Of a stretch of 64,000 nt of DNA, positions 25,405 through 33,726 are shown one piece after another. A program made the position numbers and the translations under genes. The notes under the pieces are model-generated. The model did not search any database. It had not been told where the DNA came from and saw only the letters and a program-made list of their open reading frames with translations. The DNA comes from DASZBR01 sp035943935 (GTDB lineage: Bacteria; Pseudomonadota; Gammaproteobacteria; DASZBR01): positions 1 through 64,000 of the forward strand of contig DASZBR010000021.1 of assembly GCA_035943935.1 (NCBI GenBank), read 5' to 3'. Every line of letters begins with the position of its first letter. The stretch's first letter is position 1.

Positions 25405-25432
25405 TTGATAATGTATCATTAGGTGATATAAT
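25405..25432 (+). promoter_or_regulatory. Promoter with palindromic operator of TA pair
   Basis: TTGATA (25405-25410) and consensus TATAAT (25427-25432) are 16 bases apart. Between them lies a perfect inverted repeat, TGATA-ATG-TATCA (25406-25418), overlapping the -35. This is typical of an autorepressed toxin-antitoxin operon. The -10 is only three bases from the first ATG, so the message would be leaderless or start at a later codon. Confidence 0.5.
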
Positions 25433-25435
25433 AAG

Positions 25436-25816
25436 ATGGATTGTAAAGATAAGGGTTTGGAGTTCCTGGTTGAATTAGATGGTACTCGGTTTGTCGTTGA
25501 TGACCATACGGGTCTTTGGATTAAATTTGAAGTTAAAAAAGTTGAAAAAACAAGTGAAAGACCTCATGGCATTCGGTATTCATTGACATTGCATGATGGC
25601 ACTAATGGTCGAATTTTAGGATTCGATAATTCACACCCTATTGAATATGGGGGCAAAAACAAAGTCCCTGCGAAACGTATTTATGATCACTGGCACTCAA
25701 ATAATTCGGAAAAAATTTATCCTTATTTTTACGAATCAGCTGAAAAGTTACTTGAAGATTTTTGGGTAAAAGTTGTGGAAGTTTTAGATATAACCAAAAG
25801 AATTTACGAGGTGTAA
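25436..25816 (+). CDS. TumE-family (DUF6516-like) toxin
   Basis: A 126-residue protein. The central pattern KTSERPHGIRYSLTLHDG, then ILGFDNSH, and a C-terminal helix LLEDFWVKVVEVLD match the TumE/DUF6516 family, which is paired with small HTH proteins in toxin-antitoxin loci. The toxic activity of the family is not something this sequence can show. It is followed two bases later by the HTH partner. A palindrome overlaps the promoter, suggesting autoregulation. The family match is from memory of its motifs, so moderate confidence. Confidence 0.72.
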   Translation: MDCKDKGLEFLVELDGTRFVVDDHTGLWIKFEVKKVEKTSERPHGIRYSLTLHDGTNGRILGFDNSHPIEYGGKNKVPAKRIYDHWHSNNSEKIYPYFYESAEKLLEDFWVKVVEVLDITKRIYEV

Positions 25817-25818
25817 TC

Positions 25819-26196
25819 ATGACTAAAACCGTAAAAGTAGGCATTATGCCTTTGGCCGAATTTAAAAAATATACGCTTGCGATTGCGAGAGGTAGTTATA
25901 AGCCTAAACCAGATGAGCCGAAAATTTGGTTTCCATCCATAAAATCTCTTGCCCTTATTCTTTCTGAAGAAAATCAAGCATTGCTAAAATTAATTCTTGA
26001 TATGGAGCCTCAATCTGTCAAAGAGATTGAATCTCTTACAGGGAGAAAAGCAAATAATATTCTAAGAACATTAAGATCAATGGAGCATTTAGGTTTAGTC
26101 AAATTGTTGCAAGGTAAGCAAGGGAAAGGCCGTTTGCCGTTAATTCCTAAAGTGATATATGACAAGGTAACAATTGAGCTGAGTTTTTCGCATTAA
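25819..26196 (+). CDS. HTH antitoxin/regulator of the TumA (HVO_A0114-like) type
   Basis: A 125-residue protein starting at ATG 25819 with GAGG at 25808-25811. The longer open frame to 25762 overlaps the toxin and is not needed. Residues 60-110 form a winged helix (SVKEIESLTGRKANNILRTL...LGLVKL) followed by a basic wing (GKQGKGRLP) and a conserved end (PKVIYDKVTIEL). This is the partner expected for TumE toxins: it should neutralise the toxin and bind the palindrome at 25406-25418. The locus sits between map and three lipocalin-like genes. Confidence 0.75.
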   Translation: MTKTVKVGIMPLAEFKKYTLAIARGSYKPKPDEPKIWFPSIKSLALILSEENQALLKLILDMEPQSVKEIESLTGRKANNILRTLRSMEHLGLVKLLQGKQGKGRLPLIPKVIYDKVTIELSFSH

Positions 26197-26202
26197 ATCC
26201 GA

Positions 26203-26229
26203 TAGGGGCGGGATAGTATCCCACCCCTA
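26203..26229. terminator. Bidirectional hairpin between convergent genes
   Basis: TAGGGGCGGGATA and TATCCCACCCCTA form a 13-base stem with one mismatch and a one-base centre, between the antitoxin gene and the convergent lipocalin-like gene. It may be a repeat element of the same kind as the one at 55227. Confidence 0.65.
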
Positions 26230-26238
26230 CAAAATTAT

Positions 26239-26706
26239 CTATCCAATCTTTTTCCATTCATCTACGACACCTTTAAGATTTCCCGCGCGGTGCGTTGTAA
26301 AGCCCGAGGAAGTAATGATGAATTCAGACAGTGGATAGTATGCAGGATTTTTAATAACGGGATTCCCGTTTTCAACAACGACAGTTGAAGATTTTTTGGG
26401 CTGATTAAACGTATATTGCACGGGTTCTGTTGGCTTTCCGAATTGTGAGGCCATTGCGTTGAGCGCATTGGTAAACTCGTGTTCAGAAAGTGAATACTCT
26501 GATTGATAAGCCAGCATATGATAATTTTCCTCTGCAGGATTGTGCACGCAAATATTAATCGCGCTGTGGCCATCTTTTGTAAATACTGCCGTTCCTTGCA
26601 CGTCGTGGCCTTTTAGCACTTTTCCGTTGGGAAGTGTGCGTTGGACCAGTTTATAAATTCCAGGGAAATCTTTGATCAGTTGTGAAGCATTTTTTTGCTG
26701 TGACAT
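26239..26706 (-). CDS. Lipocalin-like paralogue 3, without signal peptide
   Basis: A 155-residue protein. ATG 26706 was chosen because AAAGGAGAGTCAC precedes it. The core DFPGIYKLVQRTLPNGKVLKG...GTAVFTKDGH aligns along its whole length with the two upstream neighbours. The pattern G-x-Y/W...G...DG...G-x-x-x-x-x-x-DG resembles lipocalin-like domains. Unlike the other two copies it begins with a hydrophilic MSQQKNASQLIKD and lacks both the signal peptide and the cysteines. If that start is right, the protein is cytoplasmic or exported another way. Ligand unknown. Confidence 0.72.
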   Translation of the reverse strand: MSQQKNASQLIKDFPGIYKLVQRTLPNGKVLKGHDVQGTAVFTKDGHSAINICVHNPAEENYHMLAYQSEYSLSEHEFTNALNAMASQFGKPTEPVQYTFNQPKKSSTVVVENGNPVIKNPAYYPLSEFIITSSGFTTHRAGNLKGVVDEWKKIG

Positions 26707-26729
26707 GTGACTCTCCTTTAAAGTAACAA

Positions 26730-27248
26730 TTACCCGACTTTTTTCCATTCATCTATCGCGCCTGCATCTGAGCCTTTATTTAACACCGCTGTCATGCCGG
26801 TTTTGGTAAAGGTTAAAGAGGAAAGCGGATCTACCGGTGGATTTTTGATCGTCAATTTTTCGTCTTCGCAAACAACGGGAACAGATTTTTTTGGCTGATT
26901 ATGTTCAGAGATGAGTGGTGCTGAACCGTCTTGCACAACCAGTGCGTCTAACGTATCAGTAAATTCTTTGGATGTGAGAGAGTAGTCGGTTTGCACGGCG
27001 GCTGAAAATATTCTCTTTCCTTCATCAACTGTCACTGCAGTGACACGATGTCCATCTTTAGCAAACATCGTTGTTCCCTGAACTTGTTTGCCTGAATAAA
27101 CCGTGCCATCGGGCATCGTGCGTTTTACCAGCGTGTAGGTTCCCGGAATATTTTTAATAATATCTTCGCAGCTATTATTTTCTGCGAAAGCAGATACGGT
27201 AAAAACAGATAGTGCTGCGCCCAATACGGCTAATTTTAAAATATTCAT
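26730..27248 (-). CDS. Secreted lipocalin-like protein, paralogue 2
   Basis: A 172-residue protein with a clear signal peptide (cleavage after SAFA, about residue 22). The mature domain starts ENNSCEDIIKNIPGTYTLVKRTMPDG and contains GTTMFAKDGH. Two cysteines, one at the start and one near residue 130 (VVCEDEKL), are shared with paralogue 1 and could form a disulfide in the periplasm. The middle gene of three tandem copies on the minus strand, 83 bases after paralogue 1. The lipocalin relation is a motif-level guess; function unknown. Confidence 0.75.
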   Translation of the reverse strand: MNILKLAVLGAALSVFTVSAFAENNSCEDIIKNIPGTYTLVKRTMPDGTVYSGKQVQGTTMFAKDGHRVTAVTVDEGKRIFSAAVQTDYSLTSKEFTDTLDALVVQDGSAPLISEHNQPKKSVPVVCEDEKLTIKNPPVDPLSSLTFTKTGMTAVLNKGSDAGAIDEWKKVG

Positions 27249-27331
27249 GTAAAACTCCTTAAAGTAAAAAAAACATTAAAATAAAAAAATAAAACTTAAC
27301 AATTAGAAATTAAAAATTAAGAATAAAAAAA

Positions 27332-27862
27332 TTATCCAATTCTTTTCCATTCATCAATGGCGCCCTTGAGTTCTGGATCGCTATGAATTGCCGTGAGTAT
27401 TCCCGCTGCAGTAATTCTTAGATCAGACAGTGGGTAATCCGCGGGATTTTTCAGATCCAATGTTCCGTTGTCACATACTACGGGGGAGCTGAGTTTAGAA
27501 CCGTCAAATGTGTACTTAACGGGCGAAGTCGGTTTTCCAAACTGTAACGCCATGGCTTTTAATTTATTGGTGAAAGTTGTGGAAGAAATAGAATAGTCTG
27601 TTTGCAATGCGGCCATGTCATAGGTTCCATTTTTTGCATCACGAACCGTAATGGTGACTGAACTGTAACCATCTTTTCCATAGAGCAAGGTTCCCTGAAC
27701 TTGAGAGCCTTTTAATACTGTTCCATCGGATAACGTACGTTTAACCATGGTGTAGGTACCCGGGAAATTTTTGATAATTTGCTCGCAATTATTGCTTTCA
27801 GCAAATACAGATGTGGTCAGGGTAAGTGCGGCGAGGGATGCGACTACGGTTAACAATTTCAT
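27332..27862 (-). CDS. Secreted lipocalin-like protein, paralogue 1
   Basis: A 176-residue protein with signal peptide (cleavage after SVFA, about residue 21) and ribosome site AGGAGAG. The mature part SNNCEQIIKNFPGTYTMVKRTLSDG, then GTLLYGKDGYSSV, and VVCDNGTLDLKNPADYPLSDL are shared with the next two genes. It is the first of three tandem copies, with an AT-rich spacer before the second. The conserved motif GTLLYGKDGYSSV is like that of lipocalin-like domains that bind small hydrophobic ligands, but no function is shown here. Confidence 0.75.
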   Translation of the reverse strand: MKLLTVVASLAALTLTTSVFAESNNCEQIIKNFPGTYTMVKRTLSDGTVLKGSQVQGTLLYGKDGYSSVTITVRDAKNGTYDMAALQTDYSISSTTFTNKLKAMALQFGKPTSPVKYTFDGSKLSSPVVCDNGTLDLKNPADYPLSDLRITAAGILTAIHSDPELKGAIDEWKRIG

Positions 27863-27910
27863 TCTACTCTCCTAATATAGGTTAAAACTCCAGGCAGCAG
27901 TATAAAGAAA

Positions 27911-29425
27911 TCAGTGTCCTATCTCAATTTTTGCGCTTCTGGGCTTCTCGAGTAAAAAAGTAAGAGGGATGATCAGGATAAGCGCAATTGACGCCAACAG
28001 AAAATCATCCAAGAAACTGATCATATACGCTTGTGATGAAAGCTGTTTGGACAATTGTAACAAGGTAAATTTGTCATATAAATTTAAATGATTATGCGCG
28101 AGCCATAATTTTAAACCAGGGCTAAACAGTGAGAGGTGTCCGCCAAGTCTATTCCAATTCACTTGACTGTTACGGGTTAGTAAAGTGGCCATAGCAGAAA
28201 CACCGATGGATATGCCTAAACTTCGTCCGAAATTAAAAATTCCCGATGCTTCGCCATAATCTGAGCGCGGTAATGTTGCGAGCGTGAGATTTGAAATGGG
28301 AATGAAAACAAATCCCATGCCAATGCCTTGTAAAATTCCAATTTCAATTAAGGTAATGGGCGCCATGGTCAGATTAACTTTTGTCATCTGATAAGTGCCG
28401 AAGGCGGCAAACAGTAAACCCAGCATAATAATTTTGCGAAGATCCATATGTTTAGCGAGAAACGGTGTTGCGGCCATGGCAAATGCGGCTGCAATGCCTC
28501 GAGGTGCCATCACGAGGCCCGCTGTTTTTGCGCTGTAATTCATGAAGCTTTCCATCAAGATGGGTTGCAAGGTTAATAAGCTAAACATGCTGGCGACAAA
28601 TAACGCTAACATTAAACAACCGACACTGAAATTACGGTTCAAAAATAATTGTAAATTAATAATATTTTTTTCTTTGAGAGAAATACCTCGAATAATAAAA
28701 AATACAAAACTTGCGGTAAAAATAATAAATAACCAGCGCATGCTGCTGGCGTTGAACCAGTCAGCCGTATTTCCTCTGTCTAAAAATATCTGTAAACATC
28801 CGATGCTTGTTGCCATTAAAAGCATTCCTAGCCAATCTATCTTGACTAATTTAATTTCAGTTTCCTCGATTAATTTTAGACACATGAAAAAAGCCAGAAT
28901 ACAGAAGGGTATGTTGACATAAAAAATCCATCGCCAATTCAACGCATCGGTGATATATCCACCAATCGTCGGACCTAATACGGGGCCTGCCATAATACCC
29001 ATCCCCCAAATGGCCATCGCTTTCGTAATTTCATTTGGCGGAAAAATATTACGTAAAACAAATTGTGAAATGGGCACTAAGGAGGCACCAAATATCCCTT
29101 GTAATATTCGGCAAAATACCATCATCTGTAAAGAAACGGCAGCACCGCATAACATAGAGCTAAACAAAAATCCGACAATATTAATCAGGATTAATCTTTT
29201 TACGCCGAGACGATTTATTAAAAGTCCCGTGAGCGGCATCATAATTCCGGATGAAACCACGTACGACGTTAATACCCAGGTAATTTGATCATTTGTCGCA
29301 ATGAGGGAGCCTTTCATATACGGCAAGGCGACATTCACGATGGTGAGATCCAACACTTCCATGACGGTGACTAACATCACAGCAATCGTGATGAGCCAGC
29401 GGTGGGTATTGGTCATTTGAGGCAT
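27911..29425 (-). CDS. MFS multidrug exporter, DHA2 (EmrB) family
   Basis: A 504-residue inner-membrane protein with about 14 hydrophobic segments, as expected of DHA2 drug-proton antiporters. It shows the early motif LDLTIVNVALPYMKGSL, the motif A-like LINRLGVKRL and the motif C-like WGMGIMAGPVLGPTIGGYI. In E. coli EmrB works with EmrA and TolC, but no EmrA-like gene is adjacent here. It overlaps the start region of zapE's stop by 13 bases on the same strand. The substrate cannot be inferred. Confidence 0.9.
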   Translation of the reverse strand: MPQMTNTHRWLITIAVMLVTVMEVLDLTIVNVALPYMKGSLIATNDQITWVLTSYVVSSGIMMPLTGLLINRLGVKRLILINIVGFLFSSMLCGAAVSLQMMVFCRILQGIFGASLVPISQFVLRNIFPPNEITKAMAIWGMGIMAGPVLGPTIGGYITDALNWRWIFYVNIPFCILAFFMCLKLIEETEIKLVKIDWLGMLLMATSIGCLQIFLDRGNTADWFNASSMRWLFIIFTASFVFFIIRGISLKEKNIINLQLFLNRNFSVGCLMLALFVASMFSLLTLQPILMESFMNYSAKTAGLVMAPRGIAAAFAMAATPFLAKHMDLRKIIMLGLLFAAFGTYQMTKVNLTMAPITLIEIGILQGIGMGFVFIPISNLTLATLPRSDYGEASGIFNFGRSLGISIGVSAMATLLTRNSQVNWNRLGGHLSLFSPGLKLWLAHNHLNLYDKFTLLQLSKQLSSQAYMISFLDDFLLASIALILIIPLTFLLEKPRSAKIEIGH

Positions 29426-30489
29426 AATTTCTCTTCCGCTTCCTGCAGATAATATGTTGATTGCATTTCGGTCAGTCGGCTTTTTGTTCTCTTGAACTCA
29501 AAACTTAATTCGCCTGATTTATAAATATCATCTATCGGACATTCTGATCTGAGTATGAGGGTAATACGGCTATCATATAAAATATCAATTAAATTAATAA
29601 AATATTTGGCAGTATTAATATCTTTTTCTGAAATAGCTTTTACGTTGTCAATAATAACCGTTGACCATCTTTTCACTATACTTAAATAATCCATTTGGCT
29701 GCGGGGAATAGAGCATAATTTTTTAAAATCAAGCCAAATTATATTATCGGCAAATTTTATAGTATTAATGGTCCTGTCATGTAAATAAATATCTTTCTCG
29801 ACTTTGATTTCGCCATGGGCTAATTGGGTAAATAATTTCTCGACTTTATGATGTGTTTCGGGAGAGAGGGGCGAGAAGAAAATTCCTGCTTCTTCTAATT
29901 CTCGTAATCTATAATCTCTTATGGTGGGTAGATGAAGTACAGACATATTTTTCTTAATTAAACTTATTGCGGGTAAGAATCTCGCGCGCTGCAAACCGTC
30001 TTTATATAAATTATCCGGAATAACATTCGATGTCGCAATAATGATAATTCTTTCTTTAAAGAAAGCTTCAAATAGATTGGCGAGTATCATGGCATCGCCA
30101 ATGTCGGATACATAAAATTCATCAAAGCATAAGACTTTTGTATTACGCGCAAATTGTTTAGCTATTTTTTTGAGGGGATCTGCGTTGCCTTGTAATCTCT
30201 GGAGTTGATCATGCATTTCACGCATAAAATCATGGAAGTGCATGCGTGTTTTTAATTTGCTGGTAAGACTTTGAAAAAATAAATCCATCAACCAGGTTTT
30301 ACCCACACCTACGCTGCCCCATATGTATAAACCCAATTTGAGATCGGACGGTTTTTTCTTGAACCAAGTATTGTCTTCTATATATAAATATAATTTTTGA
30401 AAATAATCTATAATATTGGCTTGGTTTTCATCCGGTAAATATTCGCCCGTGGCTAACGCATGTTGGTAACGTTCATAGGGGGTGAGCAT
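29413..30489 (-). CDS. zapE: Cell division ATPase ZapE (AFG1 family)
   Basis: A 358-residue P-loop ATPase with Walker A GLYIWGSVGVGKTW near residue 55, MHFHDFMREMHDQL, Walker B VLCFDEFYVSDIGDA and the ATSNVIPDNLY sensor motif. All are hallmarks of the AFG1/ZapE family, which acts at the Z-ring in E. coli. Length is normal (E. coli 375). It overlaps both the alpha/beta hydrolase upstream (17 bases) and the MFS gene downstream, so the three probably form one operon. Confidence 0.93.
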   Translation of the reverse strand: MLTPYERYQHALATGEYLPDENQANIIDYFQKLYLYIEDNTWFKKKPSDLKLGLYIWGSVGVGKTWLMDLFFQSLTSKLKTRMHFHDFMREMHDQLQRLQGNADPLKKIAKQFARNTKVLCFDEFYVSDIGDAMILANLFEAFFKERIIIIATSNVIPDNLYKDGLQRARFLPAISLIKKNMSVLHLPTIRDYRLRELEEAGIFFSPLSPETHHKVEKLFTQLAHGEIKVEKDIYLHDRTINTIKFADNIIWLDFKKLCSIPRSQMDYLSIVKRWSTVIIDNVKAISEKDINTAKYFINLIDILYDSRITLILRSECPIDDIYKSGELSFEFKRTKSRLTEMQSTYYLQEAEEKLCLK

Positions 30490-31060
30490 TTTTTAAACTC
30501 GCGATTAGCGTATCTCGTAAATCAATTAATTTGCTATGAAAGAAGTGTGAAGTATTCTCAAAAGTAATAACCTCGGGAGTAGGCGAGAGTGTTTTGATCC
30601 AGTTTTTAATATCTTGAGCCGGCACGACTTCATCGGCTTCTGCAATTACCACTGTCCATGGACAATGTGGATGTAATCCTGAAAAATCTGCATTATTAAC
30701 AGCAGGCGCAATAGAAATTAATTGTTTAAGATTTTTAATTTGGGTGGCAGCTTTAAGAGAGATATAAGCTCCATATGAAAATCCTGCGAGCCAAATGTCA
30801 GCTTGCGGCCATTTTTGTTTGGCTAATTGGATAATTTCTAACGTATCTTGAAGCTCGCCAATGCCGTGATCAAACTTCCTGTAATTAAACCGGATGGCAG
30901 TACCGCCGAACTCTCTGATGACGCGGGTGAGGGTAGTGACGACCTTGTTGTTCATCGTCCCACCATGCAGCGGATGCGGATGACAGACGATTCCTACGAT
31001 TTTAGGAGCCGCTTGTTCGTTCTCTATGACCATTTCTATAGCTGTTTCTATTGATGACAT
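30473..31060 (-). CDS. Alpha/beta hydrolase (COG2945-like)
   Basis: A 195-residue cytoplasmic protein with the N-terminal CHPHPLHGGTMNNKVV motif, the nucleophile elbow AGFSYGAYIS (Ser near 95), an Asp in IAEADEVVPA and a His in NTSHFFH, giving a complete Ser-Asp-His triad. This is the pattern of the short COG2945 hydrolase group. The natural substrate of the group is not established. It overlaps zapE downstream and is divergent from the ABC transporter genes, with only 28 bases between the start codons. Confidence 0.85.
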   Translation of the reverse strand: MSSIETAIEMVIENEQAAPKIVGIVCHPHPLHGGTMNNKVVTTLTRVIREFGGTAIRFNYRKFDHGIGELQDTLEIIQLAKQKWPQADIWLAGFSYGAYISLKAATQIKNLKQLISIAPAVNNADFSGLHPHCPWTVVIAEADEVVPAQDIKNWIKTLSPTPEVITFENTSHFFHSKLIDLRDTLIASLKNAHPL

Positions 31061-31088
31061 TGCTTGCCTATGCGATTAAGATTGCACC

Positions 31089-32000
31089 ATGACCTACGCT
31101 TTATCAGTCGAACATCTTAGCAAAACCTATGCCAATGGCACACAAGCCCTGAAGGGTATCAGCTTTTCTGTGGCTGAAGGGGATTTTTTTGCGCTGTTAG
31201 GGCCCAATGGTGCAGGAAAATCGACAACGATTGGCATTATGACCTCGTTGGTGAATAAGTCTGGCGGGAAGGTCAAAATATTTGAGTATGACTTAGATAC
31301 TCAGCTTGCTTTAGCTAAATCCTGCATCGGCTTGGTTCCCCAAGAATTTAATTTTAATATTTTTTCGAGAGTCATTGATATCGTCACAAATCAAGCGGGA
31401 TTTTATGGCATTCCGCGTCCACTCGCATTTGAACGAGCTGAGAAATACCTGACCCAATTGGGATTATGGGAAAAACGAAATGGTCGTGCAGTTGAACTCT
31501 CAGGCGGCATGAAGCGGCGATTAATGATTGCGCGTGCATTGGTTCATGAGCCGAAATTATTAATTTTAGATGAGCCGACGGCGGGTGTTGATATTGAGCT
31601 TAGACGATCACTCTGGGATTTCTTAAGGGAAATTAATAAAGCAGGAACCACGGTTATTTTGACCACGCATTATCTTGAAGAAGCCGAAATGATGTGTCGA
31701 AATATTGCCATTATTAACGAAGGCAAAATTATCGAACATGACAGTATGCGAGCGGTACTCCAAAAACTGCATCAAGAAACTTTTATCTTATATTTAGATG
31801 AGCCCGTATTTATGCCGCCTGAATTTGTCCGAAAAATAGACGACCATACTCTTGAAATTGATTTGGTCAGAGGCAAAACGCTGACTGACGTTGTAGACGA
31901 GCTGAGTGCTCATAACATTAAAATTAAAACGCTTCGTAACAAAACAAACAGACTAGAAGAGTTGTTTATCAAGTTAACACGAGCGGATAACAACGTATGA
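31089..32000 (+). CDS. ABC transporter ATP-binding protein (YadG-like)
   Basis: A 303-residue ATPase with Walker A LGPNGAGKSTT (near 38), Q-loop VPQEFNFN, signature LSGGMKRRL, Walker B LLILDEPTAGVD and the switch His in TTHYLEE. The C-terminal 70 residues are the extra domain typical of ABC-2 exporters. It overlaps the permease gene by four bases. With the permease it forms an exporter like E. coli YadGH, whose substrate is unknown. Not to be confused with nutrient importers; no binding protein is present. Confidence 0.93.
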   Translation: MTYALSVEHLSKTYANGTQALKGISFSVAEGDFFALLGPNGAGKSTTIGIMTSLVNKSGGKVKIFEYDLDTQLALAKSCIGLVPQEFNFNIFSRVIDIVTNQAGFYGIPRPLAFERAEKYLTQLGLWEKRNGRAVELSGGMKRRLMIARALVHEPKLLILDEPTAGVDIELRRSLWDFLREINKAGTTVILTTHYLEEAEMMCRNIAIINEGKIIEHDSMRAVLQKLHQETFILYLDEPVFMPPEFVRKIDDHTLEIDLVRGKTLTDVVDELSAHNIKIKTLRNKTNRLEELFIKLTRADNNV

Positions 32001-32770
32001 CAGTATATCGACCCTGGATTGCCTTTAGTGCACTACTGCGCAGTGAAGTGCGTCGATTTATGCGTATCTGGACGCAAACTCTTTTACCCTCAGTAATAAC
32101 GATGGTTTTATATTTCGTCATTTTTGGAAATCTAGTGGGATCGCAATTAAAAGCCATTGATGGTTTTACGTATATGCAATACATCACCCCCGGTTTGGTC
32201 ATGATGTCCGTTGTGACGAATTCTTATTTGAATACGGTCAGTTCATTTTATTTTTTAAGGTTCCAGAGAAGCATGGATGAATTAGTTATTTCTCCGATGT
32301 CAAATCTAGTCATTTTATTGGGTTTTGTGTTGGGTGGAACGATACGAGGGCTGTTAGTGGGGGCGTTAGTATTGATTGTCGGTTTGTTTTTTGCGCATCT
32401 TGCGCTAACACATATATTTTTAATGGTTTTCACAGCATTCCTTGCTGCCATGATGTTTTCTCTGATGGGATTATTGAACGGCATGTATGCCAGAAGTTTT
32501 GATGATATTTCTATAATACCTACTTTTGTGTTGACGCCCTTAACCTATCTGGGTGGCGTATTTTATTCTATTCATATGTTGTCGCCATTTTGGCAGAAAA
32601 TATCTTACTTAAACCCAATATTATATATCGTCAATGCACTGCGATATGGGTTATTAGGCGTTACTGATATTCCTATTTATTATGGCTTGAGCATGATGGT
32701 GATGTTTGTCGCTGTATTATTTGCCGTTAATTTACGATTGTTAAACAAGGGTGTAGGAATTCGAACATGA
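31997..32770 (+). CDS. ABC-2 type permease (YadH-like)
   Basis: A 257-residue inner-membrane protein with six predicted spans and the ABC-2 family patterns YMQYITPGLVMMSV and LTPLTYLGGVFYSIHMLSPFW. It is translationally coupled to the ATPase gene upstream (ATGA overlap), and its end overlaps the hemH start by four bases. It forms the membrane part of the exporter; the transported compound is unknown. Confidence 0.93.
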   Translation: MTVYRPWIAFSALLRSEVRRFMRIWTQTLLPSVITMVLYFVIFGNLVGSQLKAIDGFTYMQYITPGLVMMSVVTNSYLNTVSSFYFLRFQRSMDELVISPMSNLVILLGFVLGGTIRGLLVGALVLIVGLFFAHLALTHIFLMVFTAFLAAMMFSLMGLLNGMYARSFDDISIIPTFVLTPLTYLGGVFYSIHMLSPFWQKISYLNPILYIVNALRYGLLGVTDIPIYYGLSMMVMFVAVLFAVNLRLLNKGVGIRT

Positions 32771-33726
32771 CCATGGGTGTCTTATTAGTCAATTTGGGTA
32801 CGCCGGATGCGCCGACGCCTAAAGCCGTACGAAAATATCTGCGCGAATTTTTAAGTGACCCTCGCGTGGTTGAACTTCCCCGGTTTATTTGGTGGATCAT
32901 TTTATATGGATTTATTTTGCCGTTTCGTTCGCCTAAATCTGCGAAGCTCTATCAAAAAATATGGACTCAAGAAGGCTCCCCGTTACGTGTGATTACCTGT
33001 CAACAAGCCGCAAAACTCCAGAATTATTTTGGCAGTAAAATAAAAGTGGTTGTGGGTATGCGTTACGGAAATCCATCTTTGAAATCAGCTTTGCTTGAAT
33101 TTGATAAAGCAAAAATTAATAAAATTTTAATTTTTCCTCTCTATCCTCAATACTCGTCCCCCTCTACGGGAACGGTATTTGATAAAGTTAATGAGATAAT
33201 ACGCTCATATAGAGTTCATCCTGAAATCCGAACAATTAAAGATTATTATGAAGACAGCAGTTATATTCAGGCTGTTGCAAATACACTCAAAAATAATACC
33301 TCCCAAAAAATATTATTTTCATTCCATGGTCTGCCGCAAAAATTTGTAGACAAGGGCGATGTGTATTTTAAACAGTGTCACGAAACGGTTCGTAAAGTTA
33401 CTCAAATATTAAATCTTTCTGAAGAGAAATATGGCATTTCATTTCAATCTCGATTGGGTAGAGCGCCCTGGCTAAAACCTTATACTGACTTATTATTAAA
33501 GCAATGGGCAGAAGAGGGCGTTGAGAGTGTCAGTGTGATTTGCCCCGGATTTTCAGCGGATTGTTTAGAAACACTTGAAGAAGTCAATATGCAAAATAGA
33601 AAAATATTCCTCGATGCAGGTGGAAAAAACTTTAATTATATTTCTGCTCTTAATGCATCAGATGAGCATATTAATGTATTAGCTAAATTAATTGAAAAAA
33701 ATATTCAGGGTTGGGCGAATGATTAA
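32767..33726 (+). CDS. hemH: Ferrochelatase
   Basis: Inserts Fe2+ into protoporphyrin IX, the last step of heme synthesis. The 319 residues start with GVLLVNLGTPDAPTPKAVRKYLREFLSDPRVVE. They contain the ferrochelatase signature with the catalytic His in LFSFHGLPQKFVDKGD and the conserved C-terminal segment VSVICPGFSADCLETLEE. The length fits the bacterial family. Overlaps the ABC permease by four bases and mrp by eight, making a compact ABC-hemH-mrp run. Confidence 0.96.
   Translation: MTMGVLLVNLGTPDAPTPKAVRKYLREFLSDPRVVELPRFIWWIILYGFILPFRSPKSAKLYQKIWTQEGSPLRVITCQQAAKLQNYFGSKIKVVVGMRYGNPSLKSALLEFDKAKINKILIFPLYPQYSSPSTGTVFDKVNEIIRSYRVHPEIRTIKDYYEDSSYIQAVANTLKNNTSQKILFSFHGLPQKFVDKGDVYFKQCHETVRKVTQILNLSEEKYGISFQSRLGRAPWLKPYTDLLLKQWAEEGVESVSVICPGFSADCLETLEEVNMQNRKIFLDAGGKNFNYISALNASDEHINVLAKLIEKNIQGWAND

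Noticed and set aside
28542..29288. Two plus-strand frames inside the MFS gene
   Set aside because: They are antisense shadows of a clear 14-span transporter gene.
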